Shown: positions 54,527 through 64,000 of the stretch, one piece after another
Layout: each line of letters starts with the position of its first letter
Numbering within the stretch: position 1 is the stretch's first letter
Assembly: GCA_030063045.1 (NCBI GenBank)
Contig: JAQSEB010000181.1
Span: 868,001 to 932,000, forward strand
Length of the DNA: 64,000 nucleotides
DNA from: Pratylenchus scribneri
Lineage: Eukaryota; Nematoda; Chromadorea; Rhabditida; Pratylenchidae
Direction: 5' to 3'
The notes under the pieces: generated by a model
What the model saw: only the letters and a program-made list of their open reading frames with translations
What the model was told of the DNA's origin: nothing
Database searches by the model: none
Made by a program: the position numbers and the translations under genes

Positions 54527-55757
54527 TTACTCATCATCATCCGAATAAATTTCATCCTCATCTTCTTCATCCTCTTCAACAAATTCATGGTCGTCGCAAT
54601 TAACAGATATTTCGGCAATTTCGGCTATTTGTGCCTTCAACCAATAGAAAACTTCAATTGGGATTGGTCCACGCAGTTTCCACAGTTTATGATTTGAATA
54701 TGCCAGTATTGTCTCCATTTGAAAGTTCAATTGTTTGTTTGGCAGTAATTCGATTGCCAATTTGTAGGAGCCGACATTGACTTTGACGACCAATTGTTGG
54801 CAAAGCATCGATGGCTTAAATATGGGAATGAAATTTTATTTTTTTCTCCTATAAAATTTACTATGAATGTAAAAAAAAGTTAATCCAGTTTGTATCCTCT
54901 TTTGTTGAGAAGAATATTTCCGGGATTAACTGGGATTTTGGGGTGGGGGGGCTAGGTAATTACGGGAATCTTCGCTTTTAGGCATCGTACAGACTCGAGA
55001 GTAGGCTCATTCGATTCGGTATGGTCAATTTACTTCATGAAATTTTAATTTCAGAGCGGTATTAATTTCATCTTTATCCCTAGTCCTAGCTCCTATCCCG
55101 AATCTCATGCTCCAAACCCTTAAACCTAGCCCCTAAATCGGTCTGAAATTGAAATTTTCTTATATAAAATCGACCATGATGAATCGAATTCGCCTATTAT
55201 TATCGTCTCTACGGTTATCAAGTAGAGATCCCAAAAATTGGCTGACTAAAATCCAGGCCAATTTCTGAAATAGGCCGTAACACATATGCATTGCCAACCA
55301 ATAAAGGCTTGTTTTGACAAAATCCATATTATATGATTTTAACCATTTTTTTGTTTTTATAATATACTTTATCTTGTCGAAGTGCCTTCGCGTACTTTTC
55401 TGGCCATTCAAATTCTAAAGCTTGCATTGCATCGGACAAACGACTGACATCCTCTGGCCCATGAATAAGAAAATGATTGTAGCAAAAGCCGTATTCCTCT
55501 CCATTTTCGATATTCTTCAACAATTTGAAATTTTTTTAGAATTAAGAAAACCTTTTTAAACCTGGGAGATTTTAGTGTGTTTAAAGCCATATACGTCTTC
55601 GTCTTGCTTCAATTCAATTTTGATCTCTCGTTGTTTTGGCTCTTCATCAACCGTATATTTGATTGTTTCCAGGTGAAGGGTTTTATATTCTTGTTCTTTG
55701 TAGATTTTATCAGTTTGTGGAATTGGTTTAACACGCGGTTGCAATGCTTTACGTTCT
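54527..55757 (-). CDS. Probable mitochondrial ribosomal protein bL9m-like
   Basis: Three minus-strand exons. Exon 1 (about 55757-55560) reads RKALQPRVKPIPQTDKIYKE, then KQREIKIELKQDEDVYGFKH. Exon 2 (about 55523-55345) reads NIENGEEYGFCYNHFLIHGP, EDVSRL, then FEWPEKYAKALRQDKVYY. Exon 3 (54814-54527) reads VVKVNVGSYKLAIELLPNKQ, then PIPIEVFYWLKAQIAEIAEI and an Asp/Glu tail with a stop. The layout (basic N-terminus, a beta-type L9 segment with an N-H-x-L/F-x-x-x-G turn, a late VNxxxxxxP segment and a final YWL helix) resembles metazoan bL9m, a protein of the mitochondrial large ribosomal subunit. This is a pattern match and uncertain. The acidic tail is unusual. A presequence exon was not found; a family A element sits directly at the 5' side. 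A stranded C-terminal fragment is at 44.15 kb. Confidence 0.4.
54940..55200. mobile_element. Foldback element in an intron
   Basis: The left arm TAGGCTCATTCGATTCGGTA, TGGTCAATTT mirrors the right arm AAATCGACCATGATGAATCG, AATTCGCCTA. GAAATTTTAATTTCAGA pairs with TCTGAAATTGAAATTTTC. The loop consists of CCCTAA-like words (CCCTAGTCCTAGCTCC, CCCTTAAACCTAGCCCCTAA). Confidence 0.7.
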
Positions 55758-56155
55758 TTAATTTAAGGGAAATATTTAAAATTGCGAACAAATATTGAAA
55801 ATGGCGGAATGAATATTGAAAATTGCGAAAAGTTTATTAGGTTTTGTGGTTTGCCCTAAAATTCACAAACCATAAACCATTGGATAGAGCTCGTCAAGAC
55901 GCATCGAATGGTATATAATTTGTCATGGTTTAATTGGTTTTGAACCAAAAGCCAAAACCCATAAAAACGGTTTAAGTGGTTTAAAACCATTAATTTTTGA
56001 TCAAACTAGGACAAATTATATATCAATCGACGCGTCTTGAGGAGATCTATCGAATGGATATAGGTTTTGGGAGTCTAGGACATACCGTTAAACTGTTATA
56101 AACTTTTTTCGCAATTTTCTATATTCTATTCGCAATTTTCAATACCATCCTTATT
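55758..56155. mobile_element. Foldback MITE, family A (GCGAAAA-arm subfamily)
   Basis: Ends GGGAAATATTTAAAATTGCG and GCAATTTTCAATACCATCC. The mirrored core has GCTCGTCAAGACGCATCGAA and CGACGCGTCTTGAGGAGATC. The left end abuts the first exon of the bL9m-like gene. Flanking bases (TTAATTTAA and TTATTTAAT) are only partly alike. Confidence 0.75.
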
Positions 56156-56520
56156 TAATTCAAATATAATTTAGCAAAAATTTATTTAAATATATCCTTA
56201 TAAATATTTTTGGTGGAAGAAAACCCGAATTTGTGAATTAAATAATATCAACATTTTTATGGGTTGAATAAGATGGCCTAAATCCACCCAACAATTTATA
56301 CCAATTTTGCTAAGCCCAATGGCCAACATTTACCATTGGGGGATAGTTCTCATATTTGGCAAATGTTGCGCATTCTCCCTACACTATCCTTACAAAATTG
56401 GCCGATTACGGATATAAGACATATCCATGGCTAGTATAAAAAAGTCTTATGTTCTAATTTTTTTGGGAAACCAACATTATCGAAAAATTAATTATGTTCC
56501 AGTTTTTTTTAATTAAAATA
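56156..56520. other. Intergenic
   Basis: Contains a small inverted pair (CCAATTTTGCTAAGCCCAAT and ATTTGGCAAATGTTG region) but no gene or complete element. Confidence 0.4.
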
Positions 56521-56806
56521 TTACAAACCGAAAGGATCGTCTTTTTCAGCCACAATGCTGCGCCCCATTTCTGATTCCAATTTGTTGATGTCCTTCTTTA
56601 ACTGTGATAATGATAAATAATATTATTTCTTGAATTAATTTTTTAAAATTAAATTTTAAATAAACCTCATCAATGATTGAATTGATCGAATTTTTGTCAG
56701 GAATTTTTTCGCTTAATTTGCGATTCGAAAAAATTAGACCAGTTGCTGGAATTCTTGTAATCCGAGAGAAACCAATTTTTGAAAGATTGCCAAGATTGCG
56801 AATCAT
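56521..56806 (-). CDS. Small protein with mitochondrial-type presequence
   Basis: Two minus-strand exons (56806-56666 and about 56601-56521), joined in phase 0, give 73 residues. The start MIRNLGNLSKIGFSRITRIP is basic, lacks acidic residues and has Ser/Thr, like a mitochondrial presequence. EKIPDKNSINSIIDE follows. The second exon reads LKKDINKLESEMGRSIVAEK and ends DDPFGL. I do not recognise the family. The plus-strand gene at 57341 begins with the same design (MLRIGYFSKIGLSRIS, EKISDKKSINSIIEE, then LESE), so the two are divergent paralogues. A third, broken copy of the N-terminus is at 60.08 kb. Confidence 0.6.
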
Positions 56807-57006
56807 TTTTATTGCAACAAAGTTCAACTGATTAACAAGCAAATATTTTATTTATCTGTAAATTGAAAAAGCTGATTAATTAATAAATTAATGCTTATGA
56901 AAAATGGTTTAAATCAGTGTGCGTTTTACTATCAAATTTTTATTTTTCTCAATGAACTGAACTGATTATTTTTAATTATCGGTATTAGGGGATAGCTAGC
57001 TCTTTT

Positions 57007-57168
57007 TCATTCTTGTATTTTCATCTCTCGATTTTTTGTTCCTTCGTCCTCATCATTCTTCAGAAGAGGACGAAGCCATGTTGAGGCTGAGGCACGGGAA
57101 TTGATCAAAAAATCCTTAACATAACATTCGAATTCGCTACATTCCTCAAAAGAGATTGTAGAGGACAT
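57007..57168 (-). CDS. Small conserved-looking frame, 53 residues
   Basis: The minus-strand frame starts MSSTISFEECSEFECYVKDF, continues INSRASASTWLRPLLKNDED and ends EMKIQE plus stop. It is unusually GC-balanced for this region and has an even residue mix. It lies divergently to the gene starting at 57341, with 172 bp between starts. No family recognised; it could be a fragment. Confidence 0.35.
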   Translation of the reverse strand: MSSTISFEECSEFECYVKDFLINSRASASTWLRPLLKNDEDEGTKNREMKIQE

Positions 57169-57340
57169 TTTTCGCTCTCGAATGATATATTCCCTTGCAA
57201 TTGGCTATTGTGTCTCCTTAAGCTATTAATAAAAGTATTTTAGTAAAACTGGGATGTCGCGAAAAATTTTATCAATATTTGGAAAAAAATCACCTTTTTC
57301 TTTCCAGAAATCTTAAATTTAAAATTTACTCCAGTAAAAA

Positions 57341-59438
57341 ATGCTTCGCATTGGCTACTTTTCCAAAATTGGCCTCTCTCGGATTTCAACTACATTTCCA
57401 GCAAACGGTCAAATTCTTTTGCATCGAAAATATTGCGAGAAAATTTCCGACAAAAAATCAATTAATTCAATCATCGAAGAGGTTAAATTTGATGCTAAAT
57501 AAATAGAAAAATGGATAAAAATAAATTAGGTAAAGAAAAGTGTCCACAAATTGGAATCAGAAATTGAAGCCGTAAAACAAATATATTCGGCAAATCCATC
57601 GGCAGTTAATTCCTGGCTCACCGATTTGCAACAAAATTTTTCCGCCTTACGAAATGGAATCGATGAACAATTTAAATGTTTGATTGAACAAGTGGAAAAT
57701 GGAATTGACCAAAAACATCAGGGCACAATTGAAGAATTGAGAGAACAAATGCAAGCGAATTATGATGACTTATTTGAAGAATTGGAAAAGCGAATGGAAC
57801 ATAAACATGGACATTTATTAATTGAAGAAGCCGAAAAACGAATAGACAAAAAATATAAATGCCAAATTGAACAATTGGAAAAGCGAATGGATGAAAAACT
57901 TAAAGGTTTAATTGATCAAGGGTGCTAATTATTTTAGCGAGAGATTTAAATGGTTATGCCGAGAGTTCAGTTTTTTGAATAGATCAGTTTTTTTTGAATA
58001 TAACTCTTTTGTGCTTGAACATAGACTAACAAACCTTATACCCATTTTATTGAGCTTATCGAGACGCGTTGATTGGTGTATAGTTTATTGGGGTTTGATT
58101 CAAACCTAAAAGAGTTATAAACCAAATATGGTGTAGACGGTTTAATAACTTTAAATTTTGGTCAAACCCGAACAAACTGGTACTTACGTGTTATCTGTGC
58201 GGAGATTTTTAGGTCAACTGGGTAAGAGGGTAAGGGTACTGGTTACCCCACATAAGTTATCCTGTATAGGGTTATGGTCTTCTTTAGGGAATAGGTTATC
58301 ATCACACTTATCGCTAACCCTAACCCTAATCACTTTATGGGGCGTAAGTACCTACCGACAAACTATATATCCAATCGACGCGTCTCGAGGAGCTCTATAA
58401 AATGCATATAAGGTTTATTGGTTTATGTTCAAGCATAAAAGAGTTATATTCATGATCTCTTGACAAAATAATGCATTTTCTCGGCAAAATCATTTAAATC
58501 TCTCGGCAAAATAATATTACCTTGATTGATGAAAATTAAAAATAAATGAACAAAAAACTTAAAGGTTCAGGAACGAATGAGAAGTCAATTGAGGAATTGA
58601 ACGAAAAAATACAATTCGTTTATGAAAACTTGCTGGATGAAATTGCAAAACAAATGGATTCAAATAATCGATCCCTAATTGAAGCAATACTACAGGCCCA
58701 AAATCGCGAAATCAAAGGAATGGAAGAAAAACTTAAAGGTTTAATTTAATAATGGGAAATATTTAAAATGGCGGGTCAGTGATTTGTCCAAAATTCACAA
58801 ACCATATACTATTGGATAGAGCTCGCCAAGACGCGTCGATTGGTATAAAATTTGTCATGGTTTAATTGGTTTTGAACCAAAACCCATAAAATGGTTTAAG
58901 TGGTTTAAAACCCTTAATTTTTGATCAAACCACGACAAAATATATACCAATCGACGCGTCTTGACGAGATCTATCGAATGGATATAGGTTTTGGGAGTCT
59001 AGGACAAATTGTTATAATCTTTTCTGCAATTTCAATAATTTTTTCTACAAATTAATAGTATCCATTTAATAATGCAAAAACTTTCTAGGCTTAACTGAAC
59101 AATTGGAAAAACGAATGGACGAAAAGTATGAAAGCTTAATTGAGCAAATGAAAAGAATGGAAGAAAAGCAGAAGACCTCAATTGAACCACCAATGAACAA
59201 AGAAATGAACGAGAAGCCTAAAGGAATAATTGAAAAAATGACAAATGGACTTGATAAAATGACAAATGGACTTGACAATTTAACTGCACGATTGGAGAAG
59301 AAAATAATCGACCAAGAGGAGAAAGAATTGACTAAATTATTGGAAAAATACCAAAAGCGAAAAAGCGCATTTGATAAACGATTATTGGAATGGAAAAACA
59401 ACTACGCGAAAATAGGAAAGGCTCAATTGAACCAATGA
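57341..59438 (+). CDS. Coiled-coil protein with mitochondrial-type presequence, expanded paralogue
   Basis: Four exons (57341-57481, 57530-57905, 58565-58738, 59089-59438) join to 346 residues. The first 47 residues match the small gene at 56.5-56.8 kb (MLRIGYFSKIGLSRIS...). The rest is a long amphipathic coiled coil with a degenerate repeat: CLIEQVENGIDQKHQGTIEE, QLEKRMDEKLKGL, QLEKRMDEKYESLIEQMKRM, and the tandem EKMTNGLDKMTNGLDNL. It ends in a Lys-rich helix (LEKYQKRKSAFDKRLLEWK). No catalytic motif. Introns 2 and 3 each contain a complete family A element. Both use a donor of the form AAACTTAAAG/GTTTAATT, and their acceptors lie in a similar word, so the repeat itself supplies splice sites. 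Whether the large introns splice correctly needs RNA evidence. Confidence 0.65.
57922..58522. mobile_element. Foldback MITE, family A, in an intron, with a nested insert
   Basis: Ends GGTGCTAATTATTTTAGCGA and CGGCAAAATAATATTACC. Arms GAGAGATTTAAATGGTTATG and GATCATTTAAATCTCTCGGC-type sequence are mirrored. The core words GCTTATCGAGACGCGTTGAT and CGACGCGTCTCGAGGAGCTC are present. A separate small element is nested at 58179-58352. Confidence 0.8.
58179..58352. mobile_element. 174-bp nested element with telomere-like loop
   Basis: Ends GGTACTTACGTGTTATCTGT and TTATGGGGCGTAAGTACC. Inner arms GGGTACTGGTTACCCCACAT and GATAACC/GGTTATC words pair loosely. The loop contains GCTAACCCTAACCCTAATCA. The sequence AACAAACT/ACAAACTA of the host element appears on both sides, but an exact target duplication is not clear. 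Confidence 0.7.
58755..59063. mobile_element. Foldback MITE, family A, with 11-bp flanking duplication, in an intron
   Basis: ATTTAATAATG is at 58744-58754 and 59064-59074. Ends GGAAATATTTAAAATGGCG and AAATTAATAGTATCC. The mirrored core has GCTCGCCAAGACGCGTCGAT and CGACGCGTCTTGACGAGATC. Without it the host intron would be only about 41 bp. The 9-11 bp duplication fits Mutator-like elements. Confidence 0.9.
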
Positions 59439-59671
59439 AAAATGGCAAATAAAGATGAAACGAGAAAGAAGTGAATATGAAACCCCTTGAATACCTTACT
59501 ATTTTATCCAAATTATTGTTAGAATTTTTTAATTAATTTAGAAGAATATCGATAAAACGAATTTACAATATACCTATAGCTTTCTCGGATTGGTTTTTTT
59601 GCCTCGTTGAGCTATTTTAATTGCAGATTGCATATTTATTTCACACAAATATTTTTTATAATTGACTATGA

Positions 59672-60045
59672 GTTGTGTTTTTTGCCCATAAAACCGGGTT
59701 CTTTTGCCCATAAATCAGTTTTTTGAGTATAAATTTTTCATGATTGATCATAGACCCCCAAACCTTATACCAATTTTATAGAACTCATCGAGACGCGTCG
59801 ATTCATATATAATTTGTTGGTTTCAAAACTAAAAGAGTTATAAACCAAAAACCCAATTAAGGTTTAAACGGTTTAATACTTTGAATTTTGGCCAAAACGA
59901 CATACTACTCGACTCTCGATGAGCTCTATAAAATGCCTAAATGGTTTTTTGCGTCTAGGATCAAACACAAAAAAGTTATACTCAAAAAACTAATTTATGG
60001 GCAAAAATTACCATTTTATGGGCAAAAAATTCGCAATAGTTTATA
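59672..60045. mobile_element. Foldback MITE, family A (GCCCATAAA-arm subfamily)
   Basis: Arms TTTTGCCCATAAAACCGGGT and ACCATTTTATGGGCAAAAAA, inner CATAAATCAGTTTTTTGAGT and ACTCAAAAAACTAATTTATG. The core GAACTCATCGAGACGCGTCG is mirrored by a shortened CGACTCTCGATGAGCTC. Confidence 0.8.
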
Positions 60046-60082
60046 ATTGTTTATTGCAGAAAAAATAAAAGCATTTACTCCA

Positions 60083-60245
60083 GCTATATCAAAAGTGATT
60101 CGTCTTGGCTACATTTCTAAAATTTGATTTTTTCGGATTCCAACAATTCGAGCAACTGCTAAAATTTTGTCGAGTCGAAAATATTGCGAGAAAATTCCCG
60201 ATGACGGATTTCAAACAAAAAATAGTTGTGCAGAACTAATCAAAA
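60083..60245 (+). pseudogene. Broken copy of the presequence exon
   Basis: VIRLGYISKI is followed by a stop, then FFRIPTIRATAKILSSRKYC and EKIPDD. This matches the first exon of the genes at 56.8 kb (minus) and 57.34 kb (plus) but has an in-frame stop and no partner exon. Confidence 0.65.
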
Positions 60246-60329
60246 CCAAACCAAATTAACAAATTAAATTTTGCATTTCCAAAATTGTTGGAATTTGATG
60301 TGGAGATTTTATGTGAAGGAAAGGCGAAT

Positions 60330-61960
60330 TCAATAAATTATCGTTTTAATAAGCATGGTTATTGTTAAATAATTTATTCATAAAATATTTGCAAATAATT
60401 CAAAGATGAATCTGATAAATTCAATTAAATATTCGAGATATAGGCTGCTCAAGCGGATTATGGTGGAGTAAAAAAATGAATTATATTCCATTATTAATTT
60501 TATAGATTTTAATTATTCTTAAAATAATATAAAGTCATTTCTATCAATTATTTCCTGCAAATTTCTAGTAAATAATTGAATAGAAAAATTTGAGCCGAAA
60601 TGTAGAGGATTTTCAATTGTTAGTTTTGATATATTATATTAAATTTTATTCAATAAATTATCCTATTTGATAAGCATCGTTATTGTTATATAATTCTTTC
60701 ATACACTAATTGCAAATAATTAAAAGATAAATATAATAAATTCAATTAAATATTCGAGATATAGGCTGCTCAAGCGGATTATGGTGGAGTAAAAAAATGA
60801 ATTATATTCCATTATTAATTTTATAGATTTTAATTATTCTTAAAATAATATAAAGTCATTTTTATAAATTATTTCCTGCAAATTTCTAGAAAACAAATAA
60901 ATAGAAAAATTTGAGCCGAAATGTAGAGGATATTCAATTGTTAGTTTTGATATATTATATTAAATTTTATTCAATAAATTATCCTATTTGATAAGCATCG
61001 TTATTGTTATATAATTTATTCATAAAATATTTGCAAATAATTAAAAGATAAATATGATAAATTCAATTAAATATTCGAGATATTGGCTGCTCAAGCAGAT
61101 TATGGTGGAATTAAATATTGAATTATATTCTATTATTAATTTTGTAGATTTTAATTATACTTAAAATAATATAAAGTCAACTATATAAATTATTTCCTGC
61201 AAATTTCTAGAAAATACATAAATAGAAAAATTTGAACCGAAATGTAGAGAATTTTCAATTGTTAGTTTTGATATATTATATTAAATTTTATTCAATAAAT
61301 TATCCTATTTGATAAGCATCGTTATTGTTATATAATTTATTCATAAAATATTTGCAAATAATTCAAAGAAGAATCTGACAAATTCAATTAAATATTCGAG
61401 ATATTGGCTGCTCAAGCGGATTATGGTGGAGTAAAAAATGAAATATATTTTATTATTAATTTTGTAGATTTTAATTATACTTAAAATAATATAAAGTCAT
61501 CCTTGTCAATTATTTCCTGCAAATTTCTAGAAAACAAATAAATAGAAAAATTTGAGCCGAAATGTAGAGGATATTCAATTGTTAGTTTTGATATATTATA
61601 TTAAATTTAATTCAATAAATTATCCTATTTGATAAGCATCGTTATTGTTATATAATTTATTCATAAAATATTTGCAAATAATTAAAAGATAAATATGATA
61701 AATTCAATTAAATATTCGAGATATTGGCTGCTCAAGCGAATTATGGTGGAATTAAATAATGAATTATATTCTATTATTAATTTTGTAGATTTTAATTATT
61801 CTTAAAATAATATAAAGTTATCTTTATAAATTATTTCCTGCAAATTTCTTGAAAATAAATAAATAGAAAAATTTGAGCATAAATGTAGAGGATTTTCAAT
61901 TGTTAGTTTTGAATAATATATTAAATTTTATTGAATAAATTATCCTCTTTGATAAGCAAA
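60330..61960. repeat. Tandem repeat of ~320 bp, five copies
   Basis: GGCTGCTCAAGCGGATTATG occurs at about 60445, 60765, 61086, 61407 and 61727. Each unit also contains GAGCCGAAATGTAGAGGAT, ATTTCCTGCAAATTTCTAG and CCTATTTGATAAGCATCGTT. Copies differ by a few percent. No frame is conserved between copies. Confidence 0.93.
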
Positions 61961-62002
61961 AAGGAATGCATTGTAGGGGTAGTGATAAAATGTGGAAGAT
62001 GG

Positions 62003-62115
62003 GACGCTTTTTCCCCTCACTCTTCCCCTGTGTTTACGCTTTTTCCTCTCACTGTTCCCCTCAATGTTGACGCTTTTTTCCCTTCACTGTTCCCCTCAGT
62101 GTTGACGCTTTTTTT
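62003..62115. repeat. ~35-bp tandem repeat, three to four copies
   Basis: The unit contains GACGCTTTTTCCC, CACTGTTCCCCTC and TGTTGACGC. It lies directly after the 320-bp array. Confidence 0.8.
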
Positions 62116-62239
62116 CCTTCGAAATATTTGCCCATCGAAATTTGAAAATAAAATTTTAAAAATACCTGTAAAGACTAATTTTTAACAGAATATTTCATCA
62201 TTTATTTATTAACCGTAATGATATTCATTTAATTCAAAC

Positions 62240-62732
62240 TAGGATTCAGCGGTACCGCAGTACCGGTCGGTACTGGTACCGAAGTGCCGGCCTTGGCCAG
62301 TACTGGTACCGACATCGGTACTACCGGTACCGTTTTTTCAACTCGGTACTAGTCGGTACTGACAAGCACCCCCCCCCCCCCCCCCCAAATGGCATTTTTG
62401 GCCAAAATTTTATTTTTTTTTTTAAAATTTTTTTTCTTTAAAATGAAAATTTCAGTCAAATTTAAATCTTTTATGAAGCTATTTTTTATTTCTCTGTATC
62501 AAAAATTTTTGATTTTTGAAAGAAAAAAATTGATTTTTTAAAATTTTTTATGATTTTTTACCATTTTTTCTCCAGTACCGTCAGTACCGACCGACCAGTA
62601 CCGGTACCGACCGATGCCGAATACCGGTACCGGGTACCGACCCTAAACCCAGTACCGGTACCGAATACCGAGTAGGCTGGTACCGGCAAGTACCGGTACC
62701 GATTTTGGTCCAAAGTACCGGTATGAACCCTA
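62240..62732. mobile_element. hAT-type MITE with 8-bp duplication ATTCAAAC
   Basis: ATTCAAAC is at 62232-62239 and 62733-62740. The element starts TAGGATTCAGCGGTACCGCA and ends CCGGTATGAACCCTA. Both subterminal zones are packed with GGTACCG/CGGTACC words. An 18-base C run lies near 62370. No coding capacity. Confidence 0.92.
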
Positions 62733-62740
62733 ATTCAAAC

Positions 62741-63860
62741 ATAATTTTATTTAAATTTCTTTTAGTAGTTCTATTTTTTTTTCTCGAGGTATTTTATATT
62801 ATTCATTTTTTAGATGAGTCTATAAAAAGCAAATCCGCTAATTAGAAATAACTTTTAATAAATAAAATGTGTCCCAGGTACTCTGTCAGAACTCAGAACC
62901 AAACTTGAACATGTCTTAAACATAAGACCCTGAATAGATGAAATTAGCATTCAATTAGCCAAATATTGCTGTTTTTCTGTTTTCTGTCATGTGATATTTT
63001 TTCTTCTTTCAGTCAAATGGTTTTTTTCGGTCAAATAGATATTTTCACATCTTTCAGGCAAGTGACTTATTTTCTCCTTTCGGTCAAATGGTTTTTCGGT
63101 CAAGTATCATGTAGCCGTCTGGGGGGGGGGGGGTGGGAGAGTACCCCATTCTATCATATAATATCAAAATTTTGTATTTATATATCCATCCCTGCTACTC
63201 ATCAGCTTAAAATTTGATTTGAGTAAACAAAATTTTTAAAATAAAGTAAAATTCTTATAAACAAGTGCAAGACGAGGAATCGTCGTGAGAAATCCCAACT
63301 CGCCGTTCCTTTTTTTTTCTTCTCTTGCCTACGAGGAACTAACCCGAAAATTACAAATAAAATTTATACAATTGGATTCAATTCACCAATCTGAATCGAA
63401 TGAATAATCTTATATATAATTTTCTGTTGGTTTGTCCCCAAAAAATATTGTTTAAATTATCTTTGGCGTTATGTATTTTTAAAGGCAAATGTAAAGAAAA
63501 AGGGTCCCAAATTAAAAATTGTTTTAATATTCCGGAATGCAACTTTCTAAGGGTAATTTGGGGCGCTGATCACGAATCTGACATTAGATTTTTGATTAGA
63601 CATCATATAATCTATGATTTTCAAAAATCTATAATTTTTCCAAAAAATTTCCAATATTAAAAATAAGCAAAAAGCACTAATATTATTTGAAAATAAGAGT
63701 TACATAAAACATTTTACAGATAAATTAGCATTCAAGCATAGCAATAAGCATCTAATCAATTAACTTTTCTTAATTTTTTAAAATGATTTATTTATGCAAA
63801 AAGGAAAGAATATTGATGAATCCTGTTTTTTCGGGGCGTGGCAACAAGACCTATAATATA
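62741..63860. other. AT-rich region with simple sequence, no supported gene
   Basis: At 63005-63105 a degenerate TTTCGGTCAAATGG repeat occurs four times, followed by a G run (63121-63133). An 86-codon frame at 63400-63660 has no recognisable features and is not accepted. CCGTTCCTTTTTTTTTC at 63303 is a pyrimidine tract of unknown meaning. Confidence 0.5.
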
Positions 63861-63864
63861 TAAT

Positions 63865-64000
63865 AGGATGATTAGGATGATGATGATGAAGATGATGGAG
63901 GAGATGATGAGGATGAGGATGAGAGGATAATGATGAAGATGAAGATTTGAATGATAGGATGATGAAGATGAGGTATGAGGATGAGGATTATGATGATTTT
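63865..64000. repeat. GATGAT/GAGGAT microsatellite, runs off the window
   Basis: GATGATGATGAAGATGATGG and GAGGATGAGGATGAGAGG words continue to the right edge. It resembles the intronic microsatellite at 51.0-51.8 kb. Confidence 0.85.

Noticed and set aside
58179..58352. Internal telomere or chromosome end
   Set aside because: Only two to three CCCTAA words inside a small element with inverted ends. Not an array and not terminal.

Overview
The window looks like nuclear DNA of a nematode, most likely a plant-parasitic tylenchid such as a root-knot nematode (Meloidogyne). The DNA is very AT-rich. Genes are cut into small exons by short introns ending in TTTCAG-like acceptors. Several ATGs follow closely on an acceptor with no donor upstream, as expected for trans-splicing. 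Two sigma-type glutathione S-transferases of the nematode kind are present. The species call is inference from gene content and style; no rRNA or marker gene is in the window.

Layout. 1-240: tail of a hAT transposase. 0.7-1.0 kb: small tandem repeats. 1.9-2.6 kb: a predicted secreted, basic protein with a plant-type DLNxxP (EAR) motif. 3.4-4.0 kb: a two-domain FLYWCH-like zinc-finger gene. 4.0-5.9 kb: nested foldback transposons. 6.5-10.9 kb: a complete 12-exon atlastin-like GTPase with an N-terminal signal-like segment. 12.3-15.9 kb (minus): two copies of a paraplegin-like (m-AAA protease) N-terminal domain without the ATPase and protease parts, one split by a hAT element. 16.3-16.6 kb: degenerate J-domain gene. 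16.65-17.7 kb: GC-rich foldback. 18.2-18.7 kb: secreted Cys-rich repeat protein. 19.0-20.1 kb: Tyr/Ser/Pro/Gln-rich protein broken by a hAT element. 20.7-22.2 kb: kinase-like gene that stops just after DFG. 23.0-25.1 kb: two more FLYWCH-like genes (minus), one split by a 1.2 kb insertion.

25.455-38.857 kb is one satellite array: 291 full 46-bp units in perfect register, each able to form a 12-bp hairpin, and differing almost only at three positions. A second satellite (30 units of about 23 bp) lies at 39.03-39.72 kb. From 40 to 48.7 kb there is a tandem segmental duplication of about 3.5 kb, each copy with a four-exon sigma GST. The two copies differ by transposon insertions whose empty sites can be read in the other copy. 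48.6-54.1 kb (minus) holds two more paraplegin-like N-domain units, 54.5-55.8 kb a gene resembling mitochondrial ribosomal protein bL9m, 56.5-59.4 kb a small mitochondrial-type gene and an expanded coiled-coil relative. The last 4 kb are tandem repeats, another hAT element and simple sequence.

Mobile DNA shapes the whole window. Foldback elements of at least five families occur about 20 times. Several carry visible target-site duplications: 8 bp with CAGGG/TAGGG-like ends (hAT) or 9-11 bp (Mutator-like). Many sit inside introns. Gene models were spliced by hand from reading frame and GT/AG sites, so exon edges are predictions.
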